Assembly (NCBI RefSeq): GCF_000312385.1 | Contig: NZ_HE997626.1 | Coordinates: 1,898,718 to 1,962,717 of the forward strand | Source: Tsukamurella sp. 1534 | GTDB taxonomy: Bacteria; Actinomycetota; Actinomycetes; Mycobacteriales; Mycobacteriaceae | Reading direction: 5' to 3' | Length of the DNA: 64,000 nt | In this document: positions 45,182-53,117 of the stretch, piece by piece | Layout: every line of letters begins with the position of its first letter | How positions within the stretch are numbered: position 1 is the stretch's first letter | Made by a program: the position numbers and the translations under genes | The notes under the pieces: model-generated | What the model saw: the letters and a program-made list of their open reading frames with translations, nothing else | What the model was told of the DNA's origin: nothing | The model's database searches: none

Positions 45182-46498
45182 GTGACCGTGTCATCGACTG
45201 CGACGGCCCCGCCGGCCCCGAAGGCGAGCCCGTTCGGCACGCCGGACGAGCAGAAGCGCAAGGACTTGCGCAAGATGAAGGGTGTCGCGCTCGCCTTCCT
45301 GCTGGGCGCGGCCGTCGTCTACCTGTTCTGCGAGTACCTCGACACCTACGGCTCGGGGCTCGCCATCGCCGGGCCGTGGGTGGGCTACGTCAAGGCGGCC
45401 GCCGAGGCCGGGATGGTCGGCGGGCTCGCCGACTGGTTCGCCGTCACCGCGCTGTTCCGGCATCCGCTGGGCCTGCCCATCCCGCACACCGCGATCATCA
45501 AACGCAAGAAGGATCAGCTGGGCGACGCGCTCGGCGATTTCGTCACCGACAACTTCCTCACCCCCGACGTGATCGCCGAGAAGGTCGGCTCGCTCGAGCT
45601 CACCACCCGCGTCGCGAACTGGATGGCGGACCCGGACAACTCCGAACGGCTCGGCGCGGAGGCGGCGAAGCTCGTCAAGGTGATGAGCGAGGTACTCCGC
45701 GACGAGGACGTCGAGGCGGTGCTCAACAGCACCATCATCAAGCGGCTGGCGGAGCCCGAGTGGGGCCCGCCCATCGGGCGGCTCGTGGAGACCCTGCTCC
45801 AGGAGCAGCGGCACCTGCCGCTCATCAACCTGCTCGCCGAGCGGGCGCACCACTGGGCCCTGGGCAGCCAGGGCGTCATCGACAAGATCGTCGACACCGA
45901 CGGTCCGCAGTGGTCGCCCAAGTTCGTCAACTCGCTGCTGGGCGAACGGATCTACCGCGAGCTGGTGGAGTTCACCTGGAAGGTGCGCAGCGACCCGGAC
46001 CACGAGGTGCGGCACGCGATGAGCACCTTCCTGTGGGACTTCGCCTCGGACCTGCAGCACGATCCGCGGACCATCGCGAAGGTCGAGGACGTCAAGGCCG
46101 AGCTGATGGGCCGCGAGGAGGTGCGCACCGCGGCGCAGGCGGCGTGGCGCGCCGCCAAGCGGATGATCGAGTCCTCCGTCGAGGATCCGGAGTCCACCCT
46201 GCGGTCCAAGTTCAGCGAGTCGGCCGCCCGGTTCGGCGTGCGCCTGCGCGACGATCCGTCGCTGCGGGACAAGGCCGACTTCTGGGTCGACCGTTCCGTG
46301 CGGCACCTGGTGGCGAATTACGCCGGCCAGATCAGCTCGATCATCACGGACACCGTCGCCCGCTGGGACGCCGATGAGGCGTCCCAGAAGATCGAGCTCC
46401 AGGTGGGCCGCGACCTCCAGTTCATCCGCATCAACGGCACCGTCGTGGGGTCGATCGCGGGCCTGGTGATCTACACGGTCACCCAGTTGCTGTTCTGA
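45182..46498 (+). CDS. DUF445 family membrane protein
   Basis: A 438-residue DUF445 (YjiN-like) protein. Two hydrophobic segments near residues 38-60 and 68-90 include the family signature AAEAGMVGGLADWFAVTALFRHPLGLPIPHTAIIK. A long helical middle, rich in charged residues, follows, and a last hydrophobic segment (GTVVGSIAGLVIYTVTQLLF) closes the protein. Its function is unknown; the layout suggests an envelope-spanning scaffold. The GTG start has CAAGAT 6 nt upstream. Confidence 0.87.
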   Translation: MTVSSTATAPPAPKASPFGTPDEQKRKDLRKMKGVALAFLLGAAVVYLFCEYLDTYGSGLAIAGPWVGYVKAAAEAGMVGGLADWFAVTALFRHPLGLPIPHTAIIKRKKDQLGDALGDFVTDNFLTPDVIAEKVGSLELTTRVANWMADPDNSERLGAEAAKLVKVMSEVLRDEDVEAVLNSTIIKRLAEPEWGPPIGRLVETLLQEQRHLPLINLLAERAHHWALGSQGVIDKIVDTDGPQWSPKFVNSLLGERIYRELVEFTWKVRSDPDHEVRHAMSTFLWDFASDLQHDPRTIAKVEDVKAELMGREEVRTAAQAAWRAAKRMIESSVEDPESTLRSKFSESAARFGVRLRDDPSLRDKADFWVDRSVRHLVANYAGQISSIITDTVARWDADEASQKIELQVGRDLQFIRINGTVVGSIAGLVIYTVTQLLF

Positions 46499-46509
46499 AA
46501 AAAATCATC

Positions 46510-46553
46510 GTGCTAACAAACTGCTTGCAAGAGTTAGCACTCGGTGTTAGCGT
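46510..46553 (+). promoter_or_regulatory. Promoter and candidate operator of the XRE-hbhA operon
   Basis: An inverted repeat GTGCTAAC (46510-46517) / GTTAGCAC (46533-46540) is followed by a third half-site GTTAGCGT (46546-46553). A good sigma-70-like promoter overlaps it: TTGCAA (46525-46530), 17 bp, TAGCGT (46548-46553). The half-site TTAGCACTC equals one arm of the CIRCE heat-shock element, but the partner arm GAGTGCTAA is not at the CIRCE spacing. Autoregulation by the encoded XRE protein is the likely use. Confidence 0.6.
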
Positions 46554-46582
46554 GGTGTCAGCCGCGCAGACGGGAGACCGGA

Positions 46583-46972
46583 ATGACGAGCGATGAAGAG
46601 CCCAGCGGGGATTCCGCGAAACCGGGGTCTGAGATCGGAGAGTTCATCCGGGCGCAACGTCTAGCGGCAGAGGTGTCCATCCGGCAGCTGGCCGAGAAGG
46701 CGGGGGTTTCCAACCCGTATCTCAGCCAGATCGAACGGGGGCTCCGTCGACCGTCCGCCGACGTGCTCGGGCAGATCGCCAAGGCACTGCGGCTCTCGGC
46801 CGAGGTGCTCTACGTGCAGGCCGGGATCCTCGAAGAACGCCCGGGCTCCCCGGTGCGTGACGCGTTGATAGCGGACACGGCCATCAACGAGCGGCAGAAG
46901 CGTGCACTCCTCGACATCTACGAGAGCTTCCGCCGCGAGAACGAGACTGCACTGAAGGAGAACATTTCATGA
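46583..46972 (+). CDS. XRE-family regulator upstream of hbhA
   Basis: A 129-residue regulator with a helix-turn-helix at about residues 18-75: IGEFIRAQRLAAEVSIRQLA, then KAGVSNPYLSQIERGLRRPS. The C-terminal part is a short helix region. The same gene pair occurs in M. tuberculosis as Rv0474-hbhA. ATG 46583 is preceded by GGGAG; its stop overlaps the hbhA start (ATGA), so the two are made together. It probably binds the TTAGC repeats in its own promoter. Confidence 0.9.
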   Translation: MTSDEEPSGDSAKPGSEIGEFIRAQRLAAEVSIRQLAEKAGVSNPYLSQIERGLRRPSADVLGQIAKALRLSAEVLYVQAGILEERPGSPVRDALIADTAINERQKRALLDIYESFRRENETALKENIS

Positions 46973-47502
46973 GCGAGCAGAACAACTTCGACGAGCTCCG
47001 GACCCCGCTGTTCGCCGCGCTGGGCGCCGGCGACTACGCGTACGAGGCCGTCTCGGACGTCATCGAGAAGCTCCGCGGCTCGGCCGACGGTGCCTCCAAG
47101 GACTTCGAGGCCCGCGTCGAGGAGGCCAAGACCAAGCTGACCGAGGCCCGCGACGGCCTGCCCAAGGACGTCGACGAGCTGCGCGCGAAGTTCACCCCGG
47201 AGGAGCTCCGCAAGGTGGCCGCCGCCTACATCCAGGTCGCGACCGACATCTACGAGTCGCTGGCCGAGCGCGGCGAGTCGACCTACGAGCGCATCAAGTC
47301 GGGCGCCGTGATCGAGGACGCCACCGGCCAGGCCACCAAGGCCTACAACCAGGCCGTCGAGCTGACCGAGTCCTCGCTGGGCCAGGTCGCCGACGCCGCC
47401 AAGCAGGTCGGCGAGCGCGCCGCGAAGCTGGTCAACCGCGCCGGCGAGGAGACCGCCGACGTCGCCGAGAAGGCCGCTGACAAGGCCGCCGAGGCGAAGT
47501 AA
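46969..47502 (+). CDS. hbhA: Heparin-binding haemagglutinin homologue lacking the Lys-rich tail
   Basis: A 177-residue, almost fully helical protein matching mycobacterial HBHA, a surface and lipid-body associated adhesin. The opening NFDELRTPLFAALGAGDYAYEAV is diagnostic. A predicted coiled coil covers about residues 30-165. Mycobacterial HBHA ends in a long KKA/PAKK repeat that binds heparin; here the chain ends EKAADKAAEAK with few lysines. Heparin binding is therefore doubtful, and a structural or envelope role is more likely. Translation is coupled to the XRE gene. Confidence 0.88.
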   Translation: MSEQNNFDELRTPLFAALGAGDYAYEAVSDVIEKLRGSADGASKDFEARVEEAKTKLTEARDGLPKDVDELRAKFTPEELRKVAAAYIQVATDIYESLAERGESTYERIKSGAVIEDATGQATKAYNQAVELTESSLGQVADAAKQVGERAAKLVNRAGEETADVAEKAADKAAEAK

Positions 47503-47524
47503 GCCCCCTCGCACGAGAGACGTC

Positions 47525-47558
47525 CGGGCGCCCGGCGGCAACCGCCGCCGGGCGCCCG
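47525..47558 (+). terminator. Strong hairpin after hbhA
   Basis: CGGGCGCCCGGCGGC (47525-47539) and GCCGCCGGGCGCCCG (47544-47558) form a perfect 15-bp stem with an AACC loop, 22 bp past the hbhA stop. The next gene's -10 (TAGGCT, 47564-47569) follows at once. Confidence 0.8.
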
Positions 47559-47575
47559 ACCTCTAGGCTGGAGCC

Positions 47576-47872
47576 ATGGACCTCCTCCTCAACGGGTACG
47601 TGACCATCGCGACCATCGCGCAGCTGGTGCTCAGCCTCGCGCTGCTGGGCGCCGCGATCTTCGCCGCGATCCACGCCGCCCGGACCCCCGAGGACGCGTT
47701 CCGCGCGGCCGGGAAGTGGCAGAAGAACTACTGGATCATCGCGCTCGTGGTGTGCGCGCTGCTGACCTTCCTGCCCGGGTACTTCGGCATGGTGATCGCC
47801 GCCGTCGGCGTCCTCGTCTACCTGCTCGACGCCCGTCCCAAGCTCGACGAGGTCCGGCGTCCCCGTTATTGA
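47576..47872 (+). CDS. DUF2516 small membrane protein
   Basis: A 98-residue membrane protein with two to three hydrophobic segments (residues 10-33, 56-70 and 73-85) separated by AARTPEDAFRAAGKWQKNYW, a DUF2516 hallmark. It corresponds by position to Rv0476 next to hbhA. Function unknown. ATG 47576 has TAGGCT 6 nt upstream, suggesting its own leaderless transcript after the hbhA terminator. Confidence 0.87.
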   Translation: MDLLLNGYVTIATIAQLVLSLALLGAAIFAAIHAARTPEDAFRAAGKWQKNYWIIALVVCALLTFLPGYFGMVIAAVGVLVYLLDARPKLDEVRRPRY

Positions 47873-47896
47873 GTAGCTGTTAGTAAGGTGACTCCC

Positions 47897-48940
47897 ATGA
47901 AGACTTCCAGCAGGCTCGCCCTCGGGGCGCTGGGTGCCGTCGGCGCGGGCGCCGCGGCCGCGGCGGCGGGGATCGCGGCGTACGCGCTCTCCTCGCCCGC
48001 GGTGCCGCAGAACGCGAAGCTGATCGAGGACTACGCCGGGCCCCGGGAGGACACCTACGTCGTCTCGGGCGACGGTACGCGGCTGCACGTGCGCAGCTGG
48101 GGCCCCGTCGACGGGCCCATCGCCGTACTGATCCACGGTTGGACCTGCAACGTCACCAACTTCCCCAAGCAGGTGGAGCACCTCGTGAGCCGCGGCTTCC
48201 GCGTGATCGGCTACGACCAGCGCGGGCACGGCGAGTCCGAGCCCGGTGCCTTCGCCTTCACCGCCGGCGTGCTCGCCGACGATCTGCACGCGGTCCTCGG
48301 CCACGCGGTCCCCGCCGGCAGGAAGGCGATCCTCGTCGGCCACAGCATGGGCGCGATCACGATCATGGCGTGGGCGGGCAAGTACCCCGAGGAGGTCGCC
48401 GAGCGCGCCCACCACGCGGTGCTGAGTTCCACCTACGCCCGCGACGCGGTGCCCGGTTTCGCCGGCGCCACGCCGCTCGCGGCGCTCCCGCGGATCGCCC
48501 CGCGGTTCACCGACCGGCTGGGCGCGGCCGTCCTCGGCGCGAACGTCAAGGTGCGGCACAACCGCCTGCACACCGCCGTGGTCCGGTACGCCGCCCTCTG
48601 CGGCTACGCCTCCTACGGCGCCGTCCGCTACACTGAGGACATGGTGGCCAGCTGCCCGTCCGACGTGCGCGCCGAATGGGGCCGCGTGCTCTCCGGCATC
48701 GACGTGACGGAGGGCCTGCGCAAGCTGACCATCCCCACCTCGGTCGTGGTGGGCCAGTTCGACCACCTGACGCCGCCGGCGGACGCCGAGGTCATCGCCG
48801 CGGAGCTGCGCCTCACCGGCCACCTCGACCGGTTCGCCGTGATCCGCGACTCGGGCCACATGCTCCCGCTGGAGCAGCCGGAGAAGCTCAACGCCCTCCT
48901 CGACTCCATTCTGGGCGAGTCCCTCCCCGCTCCCGCCTGA
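47897..48940 (+). CDS. Alpha/beta hydrolase with N-terminal membrane segment
   Basis: A 347-residue alpha/beta hydrolase. Residues 5-30 are an Ala/Gly-rich hydrophobic segment (signal or anchor), so the enzyme may act outside the membrane. The catalytic domain shows VLIHGWTCN near residue 80, YDQRGHGES near 108, the nucleophile ILVGHSMGAITIMA near 150, the Asp in VVGQFDHLTPPAD near 295 and the His in RDSGHMLPLE near 322. Lipid or ester substrates are possible. ATG 47897 follows AAGGTG. The word GCACCGTCGGGC lies 4 bp after the stop. Confidence 0.86.
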   Translation: MKTSSRLALGALGAVGAGAAAAAAGIAAYALSSPAVPQNAKLIEDYAGPREDTYVVSGDGTRLHVRSWGPVDGPIAVLIHGWTCNVTNFPKQVEHLVSRGFRVIGYDQRGHGESEPGAFAFTAGVLADDLHAVLGHAVPAGRKAILVGHSMGAITIMAWAGKYPEEVAERAHHAVLSSTYARDAVPGFAGATPLAALPRIAPRFTDRLGAAVLGANVKVRHNRLHTAVVRYAALCGYASYGAVRYTEDMVASCPSDVRAEWGRVLSGIDVTEGLRKLTIPTSVVVGQFDHLTPPADAEVIAAELRLTGHLDRFAVIRDSGHMLPLEQPEKLNALLDSILGESLPAPA

Positions 48941-48977
48941 CGGCGCACCGTCGGGCCGGTCCCGCGGCGCGGCGGTG

Positions 48978-49850
48978 TCAGGAGAAGACGACCGTCTTGC
49001 GGCCGTGGACCAGGACGCGGTTCTCGAGGTGCCAGCGCAGGCCCCGGGCGAGGACGACCTTCTCGATGTCGCGGCCGCGGAGCACCATGTCCCGGGCCTC
49101 GTCCGAATGGTCGACGCGCGTCACGTCCTGCTCGATGATCGGCCCCGCGTCGAGGTCCGCCGTCACGTAGTGGCAGGTCGCGCCGATCAGCTTCACGCCC
49201 CGCGCGAACGCCTGGTGGTACGGGCGGGCGCCGATGAACGACGGCAGGAAGCTGTGGTGGATGTTGATCGCCCGGCCGGCCCACGTCTCGCACAGCTCCG
49301 GCGGCAGCACCTGCATGAACCGCGCGAGCACCACGGCGTCGGGATCCAGGGCGTCGGTCAGGCGCGCCACCTCCGCGAACGCCTCGGACTTGTCCTCGCC
49401 CGGGCCCGGGAACGGGACGTGGTGGAACGGGATGTCCAGGCGCTCCACGAAGTCCCGCAGGTCCTCGTGGTTACCGATGACCGCGGCGATCCGCGCGTCC
49501 AGCTCGCCGGTGGCCACCCGCCCCACCAGGTCGTGCAGGCAGTGGCCCTCCTTGCTCACCAGCACGACGATGTCCTTCGGCTCCGCCGTGGACGTCAGCC
49601 GCCACTCGGTCTCGGGGCCGATGTCGGCCGCCACCTCGGCGAACCGGGCGCGCAGCTCGTCGAGCGGAACGGAGACGCTGTCCGCGCGTACGGCCTGCCG
49701 GGTGAAGAACCATCCGGTGTCGGCGTCGGAGTGGTACGCGGCCTCGACGATCCACCCGCCCACGTCGGCGAGGAAGGTGGAGATCCGGGCGACGATGCCG
49801 GTGGTGTCGGGGCATCCGAGTGTCAGGACGTAGCGGGTGTCGCGGGTCAC
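48978..49850 (-). CDS. purU: Formyltetrahydrofolate deformylase
   Basis: A 290-residue PurU enzyme that hydrolyses 10-formyl-tetrahydrofolate to formate and tetrahydrofolate. The N-terminal ACT domain begins [18 protein letters not shown]; the C-terminal formyltransferase domain has [10 protein letters not shown], the catalytic [19 protein letters not shown] near residue 220 and [19 protein letters not shown] near 250. GTG 49850 was chosen as start because it lines up with the ACT domain. It is divergent from deoC with only 19 bp between start codons. It balances one-carbon units, the same donor the siderophore formyltransferase would use. Confidence 0.93.
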   Translation of the reverse strand: MTRDTRYVLTLGCPDTTGIVARISTFLADVGGWIVEAAYHSDADTGWFFTRQAVRADSVSVPLDELRARFAEVAADIGPETEWRLTSTAEPKDIVVLVSKEGHCLHDLVGRVATGELDARIAAVIGNHEDLRDFVERLDIPFHHVPFPGPGEDKSEAFAEVARLTDALDPDAVVLARFMQVLPPELCETWAGRAINIHHSFLPSFIGARPYHQAFARGVKLIGATCHYVTADLDAGPIIEQDVTRVDHSDEARDMVLRGRDIEKVVLARGLRWHLENRVLVHGRKTVVFS

Positions 49851-49869
49851 GACCGGTATCGTCTCAGAC

Positions 49870-50574
49870 GTGCTCACTCGATCCGAAGTCGCCGCCCTCG
49901 TCGACCACACGTTGCTCAAGCCGGAGGCCACCGAGAGTGCCGCGGCCGCCGCGTATCAGGAGGGCCTGGACCTGGGCGTCTACGCCGTCTGCCTCTCCCC
50001 GTCGATGCTGCCGCTGCGCGTCGCGCTCGACGCGGGCGACGCCGCGGCGCAGGGCGGCCCCCGGGTGCCCAAGACGTGCGTCGTCGCGGGGTTCCCGTCC
50101 GGTAAGCACCACAGCCTGATCAAGGCCGCCGAGGCGCGGATGGCGATCGAGGAGGGCGCGCACGAGGTGGACATGGTGATCGACGTGGGGCTCGCGCTGG
50201 CGGGCGAGCTGGATCGCGTGTTCGCCGACGTGCTCACGGTGCGCGAGGCCATCGGCGCCGATCCGGTGCTCAAGGTGATCGTGGAGTCGGCGGCGCTGCT
50301 CGAGTTCGGCGACGCGGACCTCCTCACGGAGGTGTGCCGGCGGTCGGTGAAGGGCGGCGCGACGTTCGTCAAGACCTCCACCGGGTTCCACCCCAGCGGC
50401 GGCGCCTCCGCCGAGGCTGTTCGCATCATGCGTGCGGCCGTGGGGCCCGATGTGGGCGTCAAGGCCTCGGGTGGCATCCGCACCGCGGAGGCCGCGCGCG
50501 AGATGATCGACGCGGGCGCGAATCGCCTGGGGCTCTCCGGAACCCGGGCCGTGCTCGACGGCTTCCCGGCCTAG
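49870..50574 (+). CDS. deoC: Deoxyribose-phosphate aldolase
   Basis: A 234-residue DeoC aldolase that splits 2-deoxyribose-5-phosphate to acetaldehyde and glyceraldehyde-3-phosphate. Features: [12 protein letters not shown] at the N-terminus, [19 protein letters not shown] near 68, [14 protein letters not shown] near 95, the Schiff-base Lys in [19 protein letters not shown] near 160, and [13 protein letters not shown] near 195. GTG 49870 has TATCGT 7 nt upstream. It matches Rv0478 in position. A short palindrome GCGGCT-ACTTC-AGCCGC (50600-50616) lies at the convergent end with the P450. Confidence 0.94.
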   Translation: MLTRSEVAALVDHTLLKPEATESAAAAAYQEGLDLGVYAVCLSPSMLPLRVALDAGDAAAQGGPRVPKTCVVAGFPSGKHHSLIKAAEARMAIEEGAHEVDMVIDVGLALAGELDRVFADVLTVREAIGADPVLKVIVESAALLEFGDADLLTEVCRRSVKGGATFVKTSTGFHPSGGASAEAVRIMRAAVGPDVGVKASGGIRTAEAAREMIDAGANRLGLSGTRAVLDGFPA

Positions 50575-50603
50575 CCCCGGCCCCGAACGCCGGCGTCCCG
50601 CGG

Positions 50604-51917
50604 CTACTTCAGCCGCGCGGGCAGCGACGCCCAGCCGTACAGCGTCGACAACCCGCGGTGCTCCCCGGGCCCGTCGAGGCTGAGGTCGGGATAGCGGGTG
50701 AACAGCGCCTGCAGGCCCACCGCGCCCTCCATCCGGGCCAGCGCGGCGCCGATGCAGGCGTGGATGCCGTAGCCGAAGGACACGTTCTTCTTCGCCTCGG
50801 GCCGCGCCACGTCGAATTCGTGCGGCCGGTCGAACACGGCCGGGTCGCGGTTCGCGCCGGCCAGCAGCAGCGAGACGACGGTGCCCTTCCGGAACCGGAG
50901 GCCCGCGATCTCCCCGTCCTCGCGCGCGACGCGGGCCGTGCGCTGCACGGGGCTCGAGAAACGCAGGATCTCCTCGACGGCGTTGGGCCACAGGTCGGGT
51001 TCCGCGCGTAGCCGCTCCAGCTGGTCCGGGTGCTCCAGCAGCGCCACCACGCCGTTGCCGATGAGGTTCACGGTGGTCTCGAATCCGGCGCCGATGAGCA
51101 GCGCGGCATTGGTCACCAGCTCCCGGTCGGTGAGCTCGCCGCTCGCGGCCAGGAGCGCGAACGGATCGTCGGAGCCGGGCTCGCGCCGGATCCGCGCGAA
51201 GTGCGCGGTGAGGTAGTCGTCGAGGCCGCGCAGCGCCCGCTGTGCGCGCAGGTACACGGGCCAGGGCAGGCCCGGGTCGAGCAGCGGCGCGGCGGCCTCG
51301 CCCCATTCGAGCATGTACTCGTCGTCCGCCTCCGGCAGGCCCAGCAGCCGCCCGATCATGGTGACGGGCAGCTTCGCCGCGTACCCGGTCACCAGGTCGG
51401 GGCGGGCGGCCGCGGCGAGGTCGTCGAGCAGTTCCTCGCTGACGATGCGCGCGCGGTCGGTCAACCGCGTGATCGCCTTCGGGGTGAAGACCTTCGCGAT
51501 CGGGTGCCGGTAGGCGGTGTGCGACGGTGGCTCGCTCACCAGCATCGAGGGCGGCTCGACGGGGTTGGGCAGGTGCGGGTCGGTGATCTCCAGCAGCCGG
51601 GCCAGCGGGCCGGGGAACCCGAAGTCGGCGGGCTGGAGGGTGGCGAACCGCTTGTCCCGCAGGATCTCCCGGCACACCTCGTGATCGGCGCTGGCCGCGC
51701 CCACCTCGCTACCGATGATCCGTCCCTCGGCGCGGATCGCGTCGAACTGCGCGTACTGGCCGCCGGGCTCACCGCGGTACCCGAGGAGCAGGGAGGCCAT
51801 CTTGTCGCCGCGGGCGGCGCGACGGGGCAGCGCGTAGCGGGGGAGCCCGTGCAGGACACCCCAGCGCACGCGCAGGGCGGCCGCGTTCACGAGCCCCGCC
51901 CCGCCGCGCCCCGGCAT
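50604..51917 (-). CDS. Cytochrome P450
   Basis: A 437-residue P450 monooxygenase. The oxygen-binding helix has LIGAGFETTVNLIGNG near residue 260, the ExxR motif is EEILRF near 300, and the heme-binding loop is FGYGIHACIGAALARME near 375, with Cys as ligand. The ATG overlaps the stop of the DUF2993 gene (ATGA), so the two are co-transcribed. No ferredoxin is adjacent. In the M. tuberculosis gene order nothing lies between deoC and the DUF2993-type gene, so this P450 looks like an insertion in a conserved block. Substrate unknown. Confidence 0.93.
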   Translation of the reverse strand: MPGRGGAGLVNAAALRVRWGVLHGLPRYALPRRAARGDKMASLLLGYRGEPGGQYAQFDAIRAEGRIIGSEVGAASADHEVCREILRDKRFATLQPADFGFPGPLARLLEITDPHLPNPVEPPSMLVSEPPSHTAYRHPIAKVFTPKAITRLTDRARIVSEELLDDLAAAARPDLVTGYAAKLPVTMIGRLLGLPEADDEYMLEWGEAAAPLLDPGLPWPVYLRAQRALRGLDDYLTAHFARIRREPGSDDPFALLAASGELTDRELVTNAALLIGAGFETTVNLIGNGVVALLEHPDQLERLRAEPDLWPNAVEEILRFSSPVQRTARVAREDGEIAGLRFRKGTVVSLLLAGANRDPAVFDRPHEFDVARPEAKKNVSFGYGIHACIGAALARMEGAVGLQALFTRYPDLSLDGPGEHRGLSTLYGWASLPARLK

Positions 51918-53062
51918 CAGAGCACCGAGCAGTTGGTGGCGCCCACGTCGCCGCCGCTCTCGATGTCCTTGGGCAGCACGTTCTGGCCGGTGTAGGTCAG
52001 CGTGATGCCCTGGTCGTTCATCTGCAGGTCCTTCGCGGTGAGGCCCTTCGGGGTGGGGATGTCGGCGAAGGTGTCGATCAGCTGCTGCGCCAGGTCGTCC
52101 GGCACGCCGAAGCCCATGACCGAGGCCTTGCTGGCGGTCAGCTGCACCTTGTTGTCCTTGAGCGTGGGCGTGAGCGTGATCGTGACCGGCAGGATGACGG
52201 CGGTGCCGGAGACCTCGATCTTCTTCTCGGCGGCGTTGACGCTCACCTGCGGCTCCGAGAGCACCTGCACCTGGGAGACCTTCTGCTTGATGCCCTCGGT
52301 CGACATGGAGCCCACGATGGTGGCGTCGTCCACCCGGTTGTCGCCGCCGGTCTCCACACCCTTGAGCAGGATGTGCGCGTCCAGGCCGGGGCTGCCGTTG
52401 AGGCCGTTGGCCTGGATGTCGATCTCGGACAGCTTGCCGCTGGCGTTCTGCAGGAGCATCGGCTTCTTCGAGAAGGAGACGCTGACGTCGTTGGCCTTGG
52501 TGCCGTTCTTGATGTTGTCCGCGAGGCAGTTCTGCACGTGGTTGCGGATGTACAGCTCGGAACCCGCGAGCAGGATCACCAGCACGGCCACGAGGCCCAG
52601 CGCCGCCAGGCCGATCAGCTTGCCCGAGGACATCTTCCGCTTGGGGGGCTTCCCCGACCCGCCGTCGCCCCCGCCTCCGCCCGGGATCTGGGTGGGCGGC
52701 ACGGGCGGCACCGGGGGCTGCTGCCCGGACTCGGGGCCCTGGCCGGGGCGGCCCAGCTGCTGGGTGCCCTGCGGGCCCACACCGGGCGCCTGGGGACCCG
52801 GCCCCTGCGGGCCGGGCGGGTACGGGCCGGGTGCCTGCGGCTGCTGCTGGCCCTGGGGCGCCGGTCCCTGCTGCCCCGGCTGGGGTCCCGGTCCCTGGGG
52901 CGCGCCCTCAGGCGGGCGCTGCGACGCGCCGAGCGGCCGCGTCAGGTCCTCCGGCGCTGCTCCGTGCCGCGGCTGATCCGACGGCGCGATCGGCCGGGTC
53001 GGGTCCGGGTCGTTGTTCTGCGGCCCGGGGCCGCCCTGCGGAAGGTTCGGGTTGGTATCCAT
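51917..53062 (-). CDS. DUF2993 (LmeA-like) membrane-anchored protein with Pro/Gly/Gln-rich N-terminus
   Basis: A 381-residue protein. Residues 1 to about 125 are low complexity, rich in Pro, Gly and Gln, and should face the cytosol. A single hydrophobic segment (KLIGLAALGLVAVLVILLAG, near 148-167) follows a basic stretch. The outside domain, about 210 residues of beta-rich sequence, fits DUF2993, whose member LmeA takes part in lipomannan maturation in mycobacteria. Two Cys, one near residue 180 and one near the C-terminus (TNCSVL), could form a disulfide. It matches Rv0479c by position. Confidence 0.83.
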   Translation of the reverse strand: MDTNPNLPQGGPGPQNNDPDPTRPIAPSDQPRHGAAPEDLTRPLGASQRPPEGAPQGPGPQPGQQGPAPQGQQQPQAPGPYPPGPQGPGPQAPGVGPQGTQQLGRPGQGPESGQQPPVPPVPPTQIPGGGGGDGGSGKPPKRKMSSGKLIGLAALGLVAVLVILLAGSELYIRNHVQNCLADNIKNGTKANDVSVSFSKKPMLLQNASGKLSEIDIQANGLNGSPGLDAHILLKGVETGGDNRVDDATIVGSMSTEGIKQKVSQVQVLSEPQVSVNAAEKKIEVSGTAVILPVTITLTPTLKDNKVQLTASKASVMGFGVPDDLAQQLIDTFADIPTPKGLTAKDLQMNDQGITLTYTGQNVLPKDIESGGDVGATNCSVL

Positions 53063-53117
53063 CGGCTGCGATTGTTCCTCATTCCTCGGTGAGCGCGAGT
53101 CCTAGGTGTGCTTCGTG

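Noticed and set aside
46533-46541. A true CIRCE heat-shock element before the XRE gene.
   Set aside because: Only one CIRCE arm is present; the partner arm is missing at the 9-bp spacing.
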